Below, in pieces: positions 1 through 12,200 of a DNA stretch of 64,000 nt; the stretch's first letter is position 1; the number at the start of each line of letters is the position of its first letter. The stretch comes from Paragonimus westermani. Its lineage: Eukaryota > Platyhelminthes > Trematoda > Plagiorchiida > Troglotrematidae. The stretch is from assembly GCA_008508345.1 (NCBI GenBank), contig QNGE01000106.1, forward strand, positions 203,079 through 267,078, written 5' to 3'. The position numbers and the translations under genes are program-made. Under the pieces are notes generated by a model that saw only the letters and a list, made by a program, of their open reading frames with translations, made no database searches and was not told the DNA's origin.

Positions 1-25
1 TCCCGCCGTTCTTGCCGATTACTAG

Positions 26-273
26 CCACCAGACCATCCAGGCGCGTTACCTATGCAGGTGGGAAACAAGACCGAATGTGCTCTACTTGGTTTCGTGCAA
101 AATCTTGGTCGTTCTTACGAGCAAGTGCGTGAGGTGTGGCCCGAAGAACGTTTATACAAAGTGTACACGTTTAACTCGGTACGCAAATCCATGAGCACAG
201 TGATCAAGGAACGAGATAATCCACCTTCATTTTTGTTGTTCACCAAAGGCGCTTCAGAAATGGTAGTCAAGTG
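26..273 (+). CDS. PMCA exon A: nucleotide-binding domain
   Basis: First exon visible in the window. It encodes [18 protein letters not shown], a run with the same layout as the [15 protein letters not shown] stretch of animal PMCAs, followed by [16 protein letters not shown] and the ATP-site motif KGAS. The 5' edge is placed at 26 because an in-frame TAG at 23-25 doubles as the acceptor AG, and homology resumes immediately after it. The 3' edge is placed before GTACGT at 274. The alternative GTGGTA at 271 is less good, because ending at 273 leaves 'TG', which the next exon completes to Cys, giving the expected Lys-Cys-Cys. The acceptor polypyrimidine tract is only moderate. Confidence 0.92.
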
Positions 274-3200
274 GTACGTGTTTGTATGTTTATTCGAGTG
301 CGAACACAAATTCGTAGCATGTTTACACCCAGCGAAACAAGTTTATCGAGCTGTTCTGGTTTTCATAACAAGTTGCCTTACTATACGGTCTAAAAATGCG
401 ATCATTGTTAACCTAATTTCGCAACGCATTTGGGATCAGAACTTCCAAAAGTATTTCGTTACAATTGTATCAGTACCGAGCAACTTGACACAGCTGGGAA
501 ATCTTGTATTTGGATATGTTCAGGTTTCCGGCAGATCTGTTTGTGCTCTTTACTCCGCTTGTAACCTTTAACTTTCACCGAAGCAAGGAGGTTCGCTATT
601 ACCACCCATGGACTGTTATGTTTTTCTCCACAAAAACCACCAAACAGTGACACATCGCGAAACAGTTTTAACTCTTGGGTACTACTGACAAGTCATAAAC
701 TGTTCTGTGGATGATCTGTCATTGTTCACGATTAACAAGCTTTCAACCAACAACGCTTCGTCGTTACTATGTTTGGATCCATAGAATTGTTAATTTTCTT
801 ATTAGAAATGCGAATAAATATATGAACGTATTTTGTTTATAAACAGTTGGTTAATAGAGTATAGAATGAAATCGTCGAAGAAGTTGGTTATACATAGACC
901 ATTTCTTTTAGGTCATATATGTATATTCGTGAAACATCTGTATAACTCGGCCGCTAAGCTTGTGTCTTACTGACTCAGTGTTTGCTTCTACCGTATTTTG
1001 CATATCTAACATACAGGATGGACTATACCATATACATAAATATATATGTTGGCACATCTCTGCCATAAAGCATGATACAATCTTTTGGTTCTCAAGACCC
1101 ATGGTCGGTAGTTGCAGGCTAATGAGCATTAATTCGGGGAAAAGTAGCCAAACATGGACATCCTTGTAACTAATCTGAGCGAAGCAAATGTGAATTCCCC
1201 TTGATGGCATCTAACTAAACCTGGGGTACTTAAAAAATTGAGTCAACGCTTGCGTTACTTTTTTTCACCAGCGGTTCTACCGCGAACAATGCACGAAACC
1301 CCTTTGAGGTATGAAAATGTTGCTCTGTTTTAATTAGCATCAAATTTGGAGCCGCATTGAATGAACCAACCGTCATATTTTCTGGATTCATTAGCAGGAT
1401 GCTGTTGTGTTCGGGGACAAAGATGAAATCATTATTTCTCTGTAGCGGTATTATTGGTACTAACTGCAAAATAATGAAGTTTGTTTCAGCTATCGGCTTC
1501 GTAATAAACGCCTGCTGATGATTTTGGGATTCATCCATCATAACCGATGTGAATGGTCTGGTACTCATGGGTAGGAATCAGACTTTATAACCTCTTGTAA
1601 CACGTTTGATGCCCTTCTCCCGCTATTCAATCTGTCGCAGCGCATAATGCTCCCATACTTCAACAAGACAGCGAAACAATGAATGCATCTTGTGCATCGA
1701 AAATGTGACCAGTTTTTCGTGGAATTTTCACTTTTAGCTGGCATGTATATATCCTAAATCTGTCTACATGTAAACCAGTGGTGGCTGCTGTTTCTATAAG
1801 CGGGTTCACAAATTCCGTGAACATACAATTCACCAGTCAGACTAAAGATGGCAAGACAGTATCAACTTTGCTTTGTGCGAACAACTTGTCAGAAGGTTAC
1901 CTGATTGTTTTCATAGTTTGGTCGTAGACATTTTGCATGATTGTGAGTAAACCTTTATAGTAAACTCGTGACAGAATGTTTTCTAAGTATTTTGACTAGT
2001 TCTTACTTCGCCTTATGGTATGCAGAAATTAACACTCCACGCCATGTAATGGGGGAACTGGCGCCTCAGTACACACTGTTTTTATATGGTGTTACTGTGG
2101 TGTTTGCACATTAATGATATTTATGAATGCCTAAAACTGCATGGTAACGACTTTTAGTCGGTACCGCGTTAGCTGATTTTTGTGTTCACTGTTTTTTAAG
2201 ATACTCAATGCCTGTTACATGTCTTCCGCTGATCTATCTCAAACTATTTCCTGGACGTGTTCTGCTAATTATCATGTGCTCTTGTATTGATATGTTCACC
2301 GAGCTTGGCATTTAGGTTGCAAACGTTTCATCACCAAGCGAGGTGACATCATCAGTGCGTGAGTGTTTCAAACTTATACGCTGAAACACTCACGCACTGA
2401 TGATGTCACCTCGCTTGGTGATGAAACGTTTGCAACCTAAATGCCAAGCTCGGCGAACATATCAATACCAAAACCATCAACCCGAGCTACGAACAACACC
2501 ACCACTGTTCCCAACCATCAGATATCATGTGCTCATTTAAATGTCTCTTCGTTCCTCCCATATTCATGTACGTTTCAATTTACTAAATATGCATTGCATT
2601 GCTCGATATGAGGTGATTTTACATTGACAGGGCTGCTTTCTATCGGGTTTTACTGTCTTGATTACTGCTGCTAGTTGAGTACACAATGACAGACTGCCTT
2701 CACTGAGTTTGGTTTTGCTTATTATCCATCTTGTCCCTAACTCAGTTGCTCATGGATTCTTGACTCGAACGGTATTCCGAAACCGTTCAAACCAGAAGAC
2801 CAGGAAAATTTGACAGTGTCCGTAATCGAGCCCATGGCTGGCGAGGGACTACGCACTATTGGCATTGCGTACAAACGAATCACTTTTGGTATGTCACTGG
2901 TAATGCTAGTACAGGCAGTTTCCGGTAATAACATCATCTTGTCATCGCACCACTTTTTGATTAATCGATTTACGGGCTATTAAAAAAATGCCATGTTAGA
3001 CTTCTGTGATAGCGCTTCTCTCATGGGATATAAATCAGTGAGCCGCCTACAAACCGATCTTCCTCATATCGCCAATAGTTAGAACGTCTGTGCAAAATAC
3101 AGACGCATCCAACAGCAGTGCTTCGTACCGGGTGATCCATCACAAATATGTCACTGTCGCTGATGCGTATCGTGAATGAGCTGACTACCGGATCACAGGT

Positions 3201-6200
3201 ATTGCCTTGGTTTGCGAAGACCAACATATAAAACGGTATGTTTGTTTTTTTCACTCGGATGAAGCGTATGTTTGTCATCGAAGTATTAAGACAAACCAGC
3301 TGTTTTCTTTAAAGGAGCCTTTCGAAAATGCTTTTACAAGCTCAAGAAGATATGCCAGATCGTTTTTCAGGTAAGAGGTACATTATAAATGGATATGGAA
3401 GGGCATACTGTATAAAATGGTGCGCTGCAGTAAACAATATATGGCTCAAGTCCATTTACGCTTCGTACGTTGAAATGTCGCATCGGCATTTTTTATACAA
3501 ATACGCAGCCTATTTAGTGTCGTGTACGGTTTAATGGGAACTCTCTGCATCTCGCCAGTAGAGCCACTCCTTTTAGCAGCGCCATTTAACTGGAATCGGG
3601 GAATGGAACTGTTACCGAGGTTCGACTGTATATCTAATGGAATCGTTGTGTTCACCATGTGCACCCTTTCTTTTCTGGCTTAAATTTTTGCTTATGAAAT
3701 GCCTATTCGGGGAAACACGGTGCCACATAAAATGGCAATCTCGGGTTTGTTCTCCGGCTTGAGACAGCTGTTTGGTTCGTTTAAAAACAACACTTCACTC
3801 ACATGCAAAGAGAGTACGTTGATCACTCTGACTAGAGCTGGGTTGTTTACTCAGTGTCTGCAGTTTCAACAGTCGTCACCTCTCCTGAACGCAGAAATAT
3901 TAAGTAGACGACTTTTTTATTTTCCCCAAGCTCACCTTTCAGAACACACTTGTCCAGTCGTGTCGAATGGCAGCAGATGTTGTGTGGTTTGACAGTTTTT
4001 TCCTGTTTCATGTGTTAACTGTACAGGAAGCCCCTATGCTTTGTAGCATCGCTGTTTAGCACGGGTGATTCTACGGCTTCCTTAAAAAAGTTTTCTTGAT
4101 CGCAAAGCGCTTTATTTCCCTGCATATTGCTCTTACATTTTTGTCACTCTAATCACCCCAGCTAAGCAGTGACTACTGCTTTCTTGTCCAACTCACTAAT
4201 ATTGTGTGTGTCTATTCCCTTTTATCTTCTCATTCCACTACACATTAGCTTCCCCCAACAACTCTCCAAACGACATGATTATTCGATCTGAACCAAACTG
4301 GGACGACGAAGACCGGCTGTTAGAAGGCCTTACTTGTTTGGTTATCGTGGGCATCGAGGATCCCGTTCGGCCCGAAGTACCCGCCTCTATTCGACAATGT
4401 CAGCGAGCTGGGATCACTGTGAGAATGGTTACCGGGGACAATGTGAATACTGCGCGCTCGATTGCCACCAAATGCGGCATTCTGCAGAAAGGCGAAAACT
4501 TTTTGGTTCTCGAGGGTAAAGAGTTCAATAAACGCATCAAGGACAAGACTACCGGACGTGTTTCACAGGAACTGTTTGATAAAGTCTGGATTAATTTACG
4601 GGTGTTGGCCCGATCATCACCGCAAGTCAGTTGTCGTAACAGTAGTGATGGTGTACATGTCTAGGACAATATCAACCTTTGATTTAACGATTGGCTAGGT
4701 TGCTTCAGTCGGAAATTACGTTAAAGTTACCATTGTCTTTAGCTTTTCGCCAAGACGCACCGAGTCTTCCGTAAAGTAAAGGTTGCCAAGGGCGTGCCAC
4801 ACGATGTACGTTGGTCATTCCCGAACATGTTGCGCTGTCCGATGTGAACAGCTTTACCGCCTGCTTTCTACCGCCTTCAAACACGCCTTCGAAATGACAA
4901 CAGTTAATATTGTTTGTTTACTGCCGGATTATCTTCTTCTCGACTGTCATAATCGTCCTAACTTTTCTCTTCATAGTCTTCCTCACATTTACCCCTGACT
5001 CAAGACCCATAAACCTGCCAACCAGAATTAGTTCATTTATTCATAGATGGCTGTGAGCGTGACCTCTTACTGCTGCGGCTGGAGCAGCTGTTCACCGTAA
5101 GGGTGCCAATAAATATTCAACGTGAAATACTGTTATCAAAAGAAACGTAGACACATACTGAACAAAATAAGGTTGAACAGAAGGGCAGATGAGTACAAGA
5201 ACTCTGTCAACTGCAGCGTTTTACCATTCCGACTAACATCCGACCATCTGGTTGTTCGCAAAGTTACCAGTCTGGGAGGCGATACACCAGCTGATTTTCC
5301 ACAATGGTGCTGTCAGGCTATTCGTATTCCGTAGCAGCATTATTACTTGACCACATTGTGGTTTTACGCAATCGTTAGTGGTCTTCATAACACATACCAC
5401 GCACAATAAACACTCGTCAATCGTACACTTCTATCGTTGCAAAACTGGTCGTCGGATTTTGTTATTCAAATTTGTAACTTCAATCATCGTCGTATCTGGG
5501 CTAGGGTTTCTTCGTATCGATACCGCCTTAGACAAGCTAAGACATGCACACAGTTGGATTGTGATCTGGCAATTTTGATGACCAAAGTTGCATATGCAAT
5601 GCGTTTGTTATCCATATGTTCTTACTGTATATAGTACGTATGTTGTTTCTGACGATGGCTAGTTGATTTACTGCATGGTGCACAGGTGAAGCTAACCATT
5701 TCGCTCTAACACCAGCATCGTGTGTTTGTGTGTTATGTTCATATTGTGGATTCGTCAGTCTATTCTCTGGCACTGTTAGGAATGTCTGGCATAAGTCACA
5801 TGCTTACTGTTATTGGTGCCTGTTACTCCAACACCGGAGCGCGACGCACACATGTGATCTGCATTGCTACCTGCGTTTCTCTTCATTGCTTCTTGAACCG
5901 ATCCTAGAAAGGTCTGGGCACGTTGTGGAAACTGGTTTAAAAGTCCGATCGTTCTTCCTGGTATACTCGCGTAAATCCTGTCAGTAAATCGTTAATTCAG
6001 AGTGATATAAGCGTGCACTTAGTCTCCGAGCAAATGGCTCATTTAGCTTACACCACACTTGTCCACACGTACCTTTTAATGCATCTCTCATGTTTCTTTT
6101 CTGCTTAGTTTTTCTTCCTTACTCATTTGCAATTAAAAAAACACACCATAATGCTATGAATTGTGCCTTTTGTTTCACAGACGAATACTTTTTATAGTAA

Positions 6201-9200
6201 TCCATATTTGCAATGATGGCAGTGTATATATATATATGTATATATATATATACTACAAGTTTCAACCTCGTTTGTTTATAACTGTATGCAACCCATATAC
6301 TGCTCGAATTAGTACAGTATATTCTCACATGTGGCGTTGCCTAAGAGGCAGACTAACGTTAGGGGAGTCATACAGTAACAATGGTGGTTTATCCTTGGAC
6401 AAGTTTGGTTGGAAGCATTACTTTTAAAAATGAATCGCAACATTTTCCAGATAATCTTGTAGACTCCGATTGGTGGCGTCAGGATGTTTAAATACGCTGC
6501 GGTTTAATAGTTAAAATATCCAAGAATCGCTATACAGTTGCCAATTTGCAGTTTGTTGACGGTAATGAATAGCCCCCAGAGGGTAGTCGACGTAGACAAC
6601 ATGTGTACACACAGATATCCTTCCTTTCTGGAATGTGATCAGCACTGATATGGCTCTTTTCGCCTTGGCAACGCAATTCGACGTGGAGTAGAGAAACGGT
6701 TTATCGCACGACACAGTATTCAAGAGTTAGTCGAATGGAACTCTGTACTGCAGTTGCATTCGACGTTGTTTGTGTCGCCTTCAGGTAGATAGGAAAGGTA
6801 GCTCTCTACAGTGAAAAACCGAGTGGACGCCCGTTTTGTAACTCACTTTTAAGTCATTCGTAATTTTCAGTAAAGATTGCTTGATTCCATTTCCTCCTGG
6901 GTATGCCCACACTTTAACCATGTACATTTCCACAAGTGACGAACTATACTTTGTGAACGTGGTTAACTGGCGAACGGCGTTCTCGTTTGGGGTTTTATTT
7001 ACAAAATCATCATGACCTTCCTCCACCTCCCGCGACAAGGCCTGCGTTCGTGTTCTCTCTCACCTATCACCAGTATCAAATTGTATAGTGATTATCCCGT
7101 GGGTAGTTGTATAAAGTGCCCTGCTTCAAACATTTCGTGATTTAATTCCCTTCAAATAATGCACGTCATGCAAGTCGCATTTCCGATCGTGGGATTCTGA
7201 AGATCATCAACACAAATCAAAATTATCCCAATGTTACCAAACTGTGAAACCATAATTAACATCCCCCATAGAACACTGGAGAACCAGTATCTTCAGAACT
7301 GGCAGTAGACGAATTTAGACCATCTTTTACTGAATGTATAAACACATCAGCACCAACATCAACCTTTAAGCTCACTTTTTGAAATTGATCGATTCTGACC
7401 AAAAAGAAGTAAGTATCGCATGAACATTTTTTGCCGTCACAACACATTTTAAATAATTGAAAAATGTCAACAGCTTTGGGAAATTTTCGAACGTTTTCCG
7501 TACGAAATCAAATAACCCGAAATAATGAAATATGCTTCTACCCCAACATCAAGTACTAAATGCCTTACAAGAAGTTCATGATTGCCTAAGTAGTTAAAAA
7601 AAAGTTTCACTAGATTTTCTGTACAAAACCATACGGTGTTACTGAATGTACTAGACGTGAAAGAGGAACCAGCCGTATATGTCCAACCGACTTCATTGGA
7701 AGTAGACAGACGTTTGATTTTGATAGCATATCTTAATGATTTTTCGAATACACGTAAAAATCCGCATTGTTTCTCATAGATGAGTTTCAAAATATGTAAG
7801 TCCAACAGTTTAGATGGCCACGTAATCCGTTCGCTATGGACAACGACTACTACGTACATTTGTCATCCAAATGTTTTTCGCATAAAACATTTTAATGTCT
7901 TGTCGTCCTGATTCGTGTGTATGCTGTCAGTAAGCAACGTGAATTATTCGTTTAGAATCAGATTTATAGAGCATAAAATGAAGAGATGCTGATGGTCTTT
8001 GGCTTCAGGAGTGTTCTTTTATGACTGCATTCGTGAGATGAGTTTAGAACAGTGATGTCTGACGTTGTGATTTTTAGGAATACCACTGACCTTAGAGTTT
8101 TTTGACTGTGACAAACGAAGTATCTCTTAGTTTAAACAGTCCACTAATACAAAATTTCCTCTTGATCACAGTTCCCTATAGCACAACGGTCATGGTCACT
8201 GTTCTTACGATCATGGGATAGCAGTTAGAACGTACGTCTTAAACGTCTTAACAGCACTGCGGTAATTTTCACCGCTTCGTAGAATGGGTCATTTCACTCA
8301 TTCCCTCAGCGCTGCACCGGGCAAATGATCAAGGTCTTGTTTTATCCTCACTCAGCCAACGGGCCAAACGATCTTTTGACTCACACATCACGTGGCCTCT
8401 GTTCGCTCTCGAGCGCGGCTTTCAGCCACTGTGAGTCATGTTGCTGTTCTGTTGACAAGTGGGCTGTGCGTTTTCGTTTATTTCCGAGAGCGTGTATCCT
8501 AGAACGCGTGTACGGACTCAACTTTGACGCTTCCATATTCAAGGGAAACAGTAGTGGAGACGCCTTTCGAATAAGTGGCTAGCAGCCTGCTCGTATTTAC
8601 AGTGGGTCAGGTCAAACTGCAGCTTGCGATCAATTGCTTGTTTGGATACTACAATCGAAATCCGTTATGAACATCACCATACAATTCCAACAAACATGAC
8701 GTTTCCAGTTTGTGGCTTTATATTCTCCGGTTTTTAAGGCGACGTACCTCACTGCTTGAAACATTTATACAATGCCGTAGCCTACTCTGTACAACCCAGG
8801 TGAAAATTGACTACAGCGTTGCTTGCTCATATGCGTGATACCCAGCTTCAATCCTCAGTCATGCTGGTTTCATATTTGGGCCTTGTAGTAAACTCTTTAG
8901 GCGAGACCGACTAATTTTTTTAACGCCTTCTATTGATTTCTGATCTGGTAAAATTTGAACGTGGAATATAACATGTTGTGACCACTGTTAACGGATGTTT
9001 TGCTACAGTCGACCACCCACTAACACAGTGAGTCAAATTGCTCCATGGCCTTTCTGTTTTTTTTTTGCCGCATTTAAACAGGATAAGTACACTTTGGTCA
9101 GTCACATCATCAAAAGTCGGGCAGCTCCCTCTCGTCAGGTTGTGGCGGTCACTGGTGACGGTACGAACGACGGACCAGCTCTGAAGCGAGCTGATGTGGG

Positions 9201-12200
9201 TTTTGCCATGGGAATTGCCGGTACAGACGTGGCCAAAGAAGCATCAGACATTATTCTCACGGACGACAATTTCTCCAGCATAGTGAAAGCTGTGATGTGG
9301 GGTCGTAATGTGTACGACTCGATCACAAAGTTCTTGCAGTTTCAGCTAACAGTCAACGTGGTGGCTATTATCGTGGCTTTTGCTGGTGCCTGCTTCTTGG
9401 ATGTGAGGCTCTTTTGTATTGTTTTTGTTTCTTCAGTTTGCTTCTAATCGGATTTGCGGGGGTATGTGGTAGACAGGATTTGTATGACGTATATACTCTT
9501 AATGCTCACTTTTGTTTTCTTCAGTGCCATCAACATCTCGACAAAATACTCGAAAGAATCAGGATTGTTCCACTTTTTTACTTTTGACGGCAATCAGTTG
9601 GATAGGAAACACACCTCTGCGTTCGTTTTGCGTCACATGGCTAGCCAGTTGTGTCGTTCCATTCGCCCGTCCGAGTTGTCAGTTGCACACATGGTGCCAT
9701 TGACAGTCCTTTTCACTGTCTACTCGCAAGGAATTCATCCATGTTCTTCGCTTTGCTTGTGTGGTGTTCTGTGTCCGACGCATTATTAATTTGCGAAACC
9801 ATGTTCACAAATTGTAATCGTTCTGCTGAAGAATCAGCCGTATGTCGCACTTAATAGCAGTCTAATCGACCGGAAAACAAACGGTACCCATCACTGTTAA
9901 TCAGTGGGAGAAAGTATGTCTATCACACTGCGATGTGCTGTGGTGAATTCCCGTTCAAAGTGAACACACTGTATGTGTGTGCGCGTGCTTGCGTCGCAGC
10001 CCACGTGAACGGGAATTCGTCTGTCTGGATGTTTCTCTGTCCTAACAGATGCCACTTCATTTGTTTGCGCATGTATTTTGCAGTTCATGACAAATGTGTT
10101 TGACCCCACCCAGCAGAATGTTGTAATTTATTACCAGTATGATGTAAATCTTGTGCACGCTTTGCGACTGGTGGTATTCGAGCCAATGTCTTCGTTAACG
10201 GTGTAGTTTTATAACACGATGCACTTTTAAACCCTGTTTCAGTTATGTGGGAAATTACCATTCCTTGTCTCCTTCGTGGTACTATTACGAACACTTTCGA
10301 AACAGCTGCTAGAGAAACTTAATCTCACGTGGAATTCAGTGATTACCAACATGTTGAACTGTTCCTATGGATTGACATAAAAAAAGTAATTTATTTCTTA
10401 TTTTCTAAAATAGGGATCCCTAAGTCACACTAGACAGTCATTCGCAAGTGGATGATCACCATTGATGCTCAAAACGTGATTAAATGTAACGGACTCCATT
10501 TCCATTGATTGAGTCCTCGTTTCCGCTATCTTTACGCAGGTGGCCTGACAGAATTCAATCGGTAATGTCCTACCACATTCAGGTTCGCGTGCCTGCCAGT
10601 TCAATCGAAGTGTTCCACACGTATTCTTCTCAACATTTAATATACCCAAAATTGCTTTCATTATCCAACGTTTACAATGTCTTTGTTTTGTCAATTGCTC
10701 ACTTCCTACACAGGACAGTCCTTTGAAAGCGATTCAGATGTTATGGGTTAACCTGATCATGGACACACTAGCCAGTTTGGCTTTGGCCACTGAGCAGCCC
10801 TCATCAGAATTGCTAGAACGTGCACCCTACGGTCGGACACAGCCGCTCATCAGTCGTCAAATGGCAAAAAATATCCTGGGACACTCAATTTATCAGTTGG
10901 GAGTAATTTTCTTTCTGTTGTTTGCTGGTATGTTGTCACTTGTTTTGTGTATTGAAACTAATAGCTTTCGACCCATCCGTTTCGGTTTACTCCACGTGCA
11001 AAAAAGCATTTTTGTCTGATTCTATTGAAAAACGACTGACTGATAAGCCGGTATGTATCCGAAAGCTGTTCAATATACCCCAATCAAATACACCACTGCT
11101 ACGTATGAGCTAACAAACTTCCAGCATAGTTAACTTTTCCCTAAGAAGGGTTTGTACTGCGTTGTCTTGACATTGTCTGCGCGTTGCTGTTTAACTCTAC
11201 AGCGATGCGCTTGCGTGAGCGTATCGGTTAGTGAACAATATTGTCAAATATCTTAGGTTCACACGTGACTTACCTTATTTGTAACTAACGTATTCCTTTC
11301 GACTCTGTAGCTCATTGTACCACTCCAATTAGTTGTTCTGCATATCTTGCTACATGACCACATCCTGCACACTAATACATAACTGTCTGTTGCGCTTTGA
11401 ACTAGATCAAAACAAACCAAATCGGATTCAAAGAAATAAGTGTTCACTTGTTGATGCTGAGTCCGAACGTCAGTCGTATGATTGCAGATTTTGGACCAAG
11501 TTGCTTCCGATTGCAATTTTAACAAGCTTGAATTATATGTGACCCATGCTTTTGATCCACGATGTAACACAGCAGCGAAAGCCTGCCAAAGCTGGAAATT
11601 CACATCTGAATTTCGATACAGTGGTTTTCGTTCAGTAATCCCGTTCTGCCATAATTCAAGATTCTAATCTACGCTCGTTGACTTGCATCGTTCGGGTGAA
11701 TCCAGTCTCCAACACAACGTTTAAATCTTCACATTGTTTCGCCCTGTTCAGTGTCTATTTTTCTCCTTCTCTGACTAGACTCATTGTCAGATATTTCCTC
11801 AACACGGATGCTTCAGGTCATAAAAATGGTCGGCTACCATGTTAGTTTGGAAACCGAATCGCGGTATTTTTGGGGACCTGTTACACCAAAGCGTACTCTC
11901 GCTAAGAAAAGCAAATTGTGCATACTAACCAGACTTTGTTCTGTTAAGGGATTGGAGTTTAGGGATCTGCAGTAATTTGGCATTTTCACACAGTCTTACA
12001 GTTCTTTGAATTCTGCCCTAAATACCGTATGAAATAACGAATTCTTGATTTCCAAGTCCAACTAGTACTGTTATGAACGATTCGAACTATACAGATGCAT
12101 TGTTAATAGGGCTACGATTTACTCTACTCACATTAAATTAGTTCGTTCACAAACACTCGTATTTGAAGTCCCTGAGGACCATTCTGTTCCTGTCCTTGTT

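Larger units (their letters stand above)
274..2745 (+). other. PMCA intron A-B
   Basis: GTACGT to CTCAG, 2472 bp. Apart from a minus-strand CUB-like open frame (1230-1568) and the foldback repeat (2284-2468) I see no structured content. Confidence 0.7.
4626..9081 (+). other. PMCA intron C-D
   Basis: GTCAGT to TTTAAACAG, 4456 bp. It contains the possible 33-nt cassette near its start, a TA-repeat palindrome at 6224-6253, and a cluster of minus-strand open frames at 6781-7038, 7256-7447 and 7467-7859 that I do not recognise. No transposon domain is seen. Confidence 0.7.

Noticed and set aside
12..60. Apparent 2-bp frameshift just before QVGNKTEC in PMCA
   Set aside because: The + frame that reads through [18 protein letters not shown] is intact back to 26 and matches the family; the upstream TAG at 23-25 is explained as a splice acceptor, so no frameshift is needed.
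271..276. Donor at 271 (GTGGTA) for PMCA exon A
   Set aside because: Ending at 273 with GTACGT is closer to consensus and restores the conserved Lys-Cys-Cys with the next exon; ending at 270 would break the frame with exon B.
2284..2468. Rho-independent-type terminator reading of the foldback
   Set aside because: The context is a eukaryotic intron; the arm length and repeat relative at 43.5 kb fit a mobile foldback.
6781..7859. Cluster of minus-strand frames in PMCA intron C-D
   Set aside because: Three frames in a row are suggestive, but no domain, splice continuity or transposon motif could be recognised.
11259..11603. 114-codon minus-strand frame in intron E-F
   Set aside because: No recognisable domain or coding bias; treated as background.
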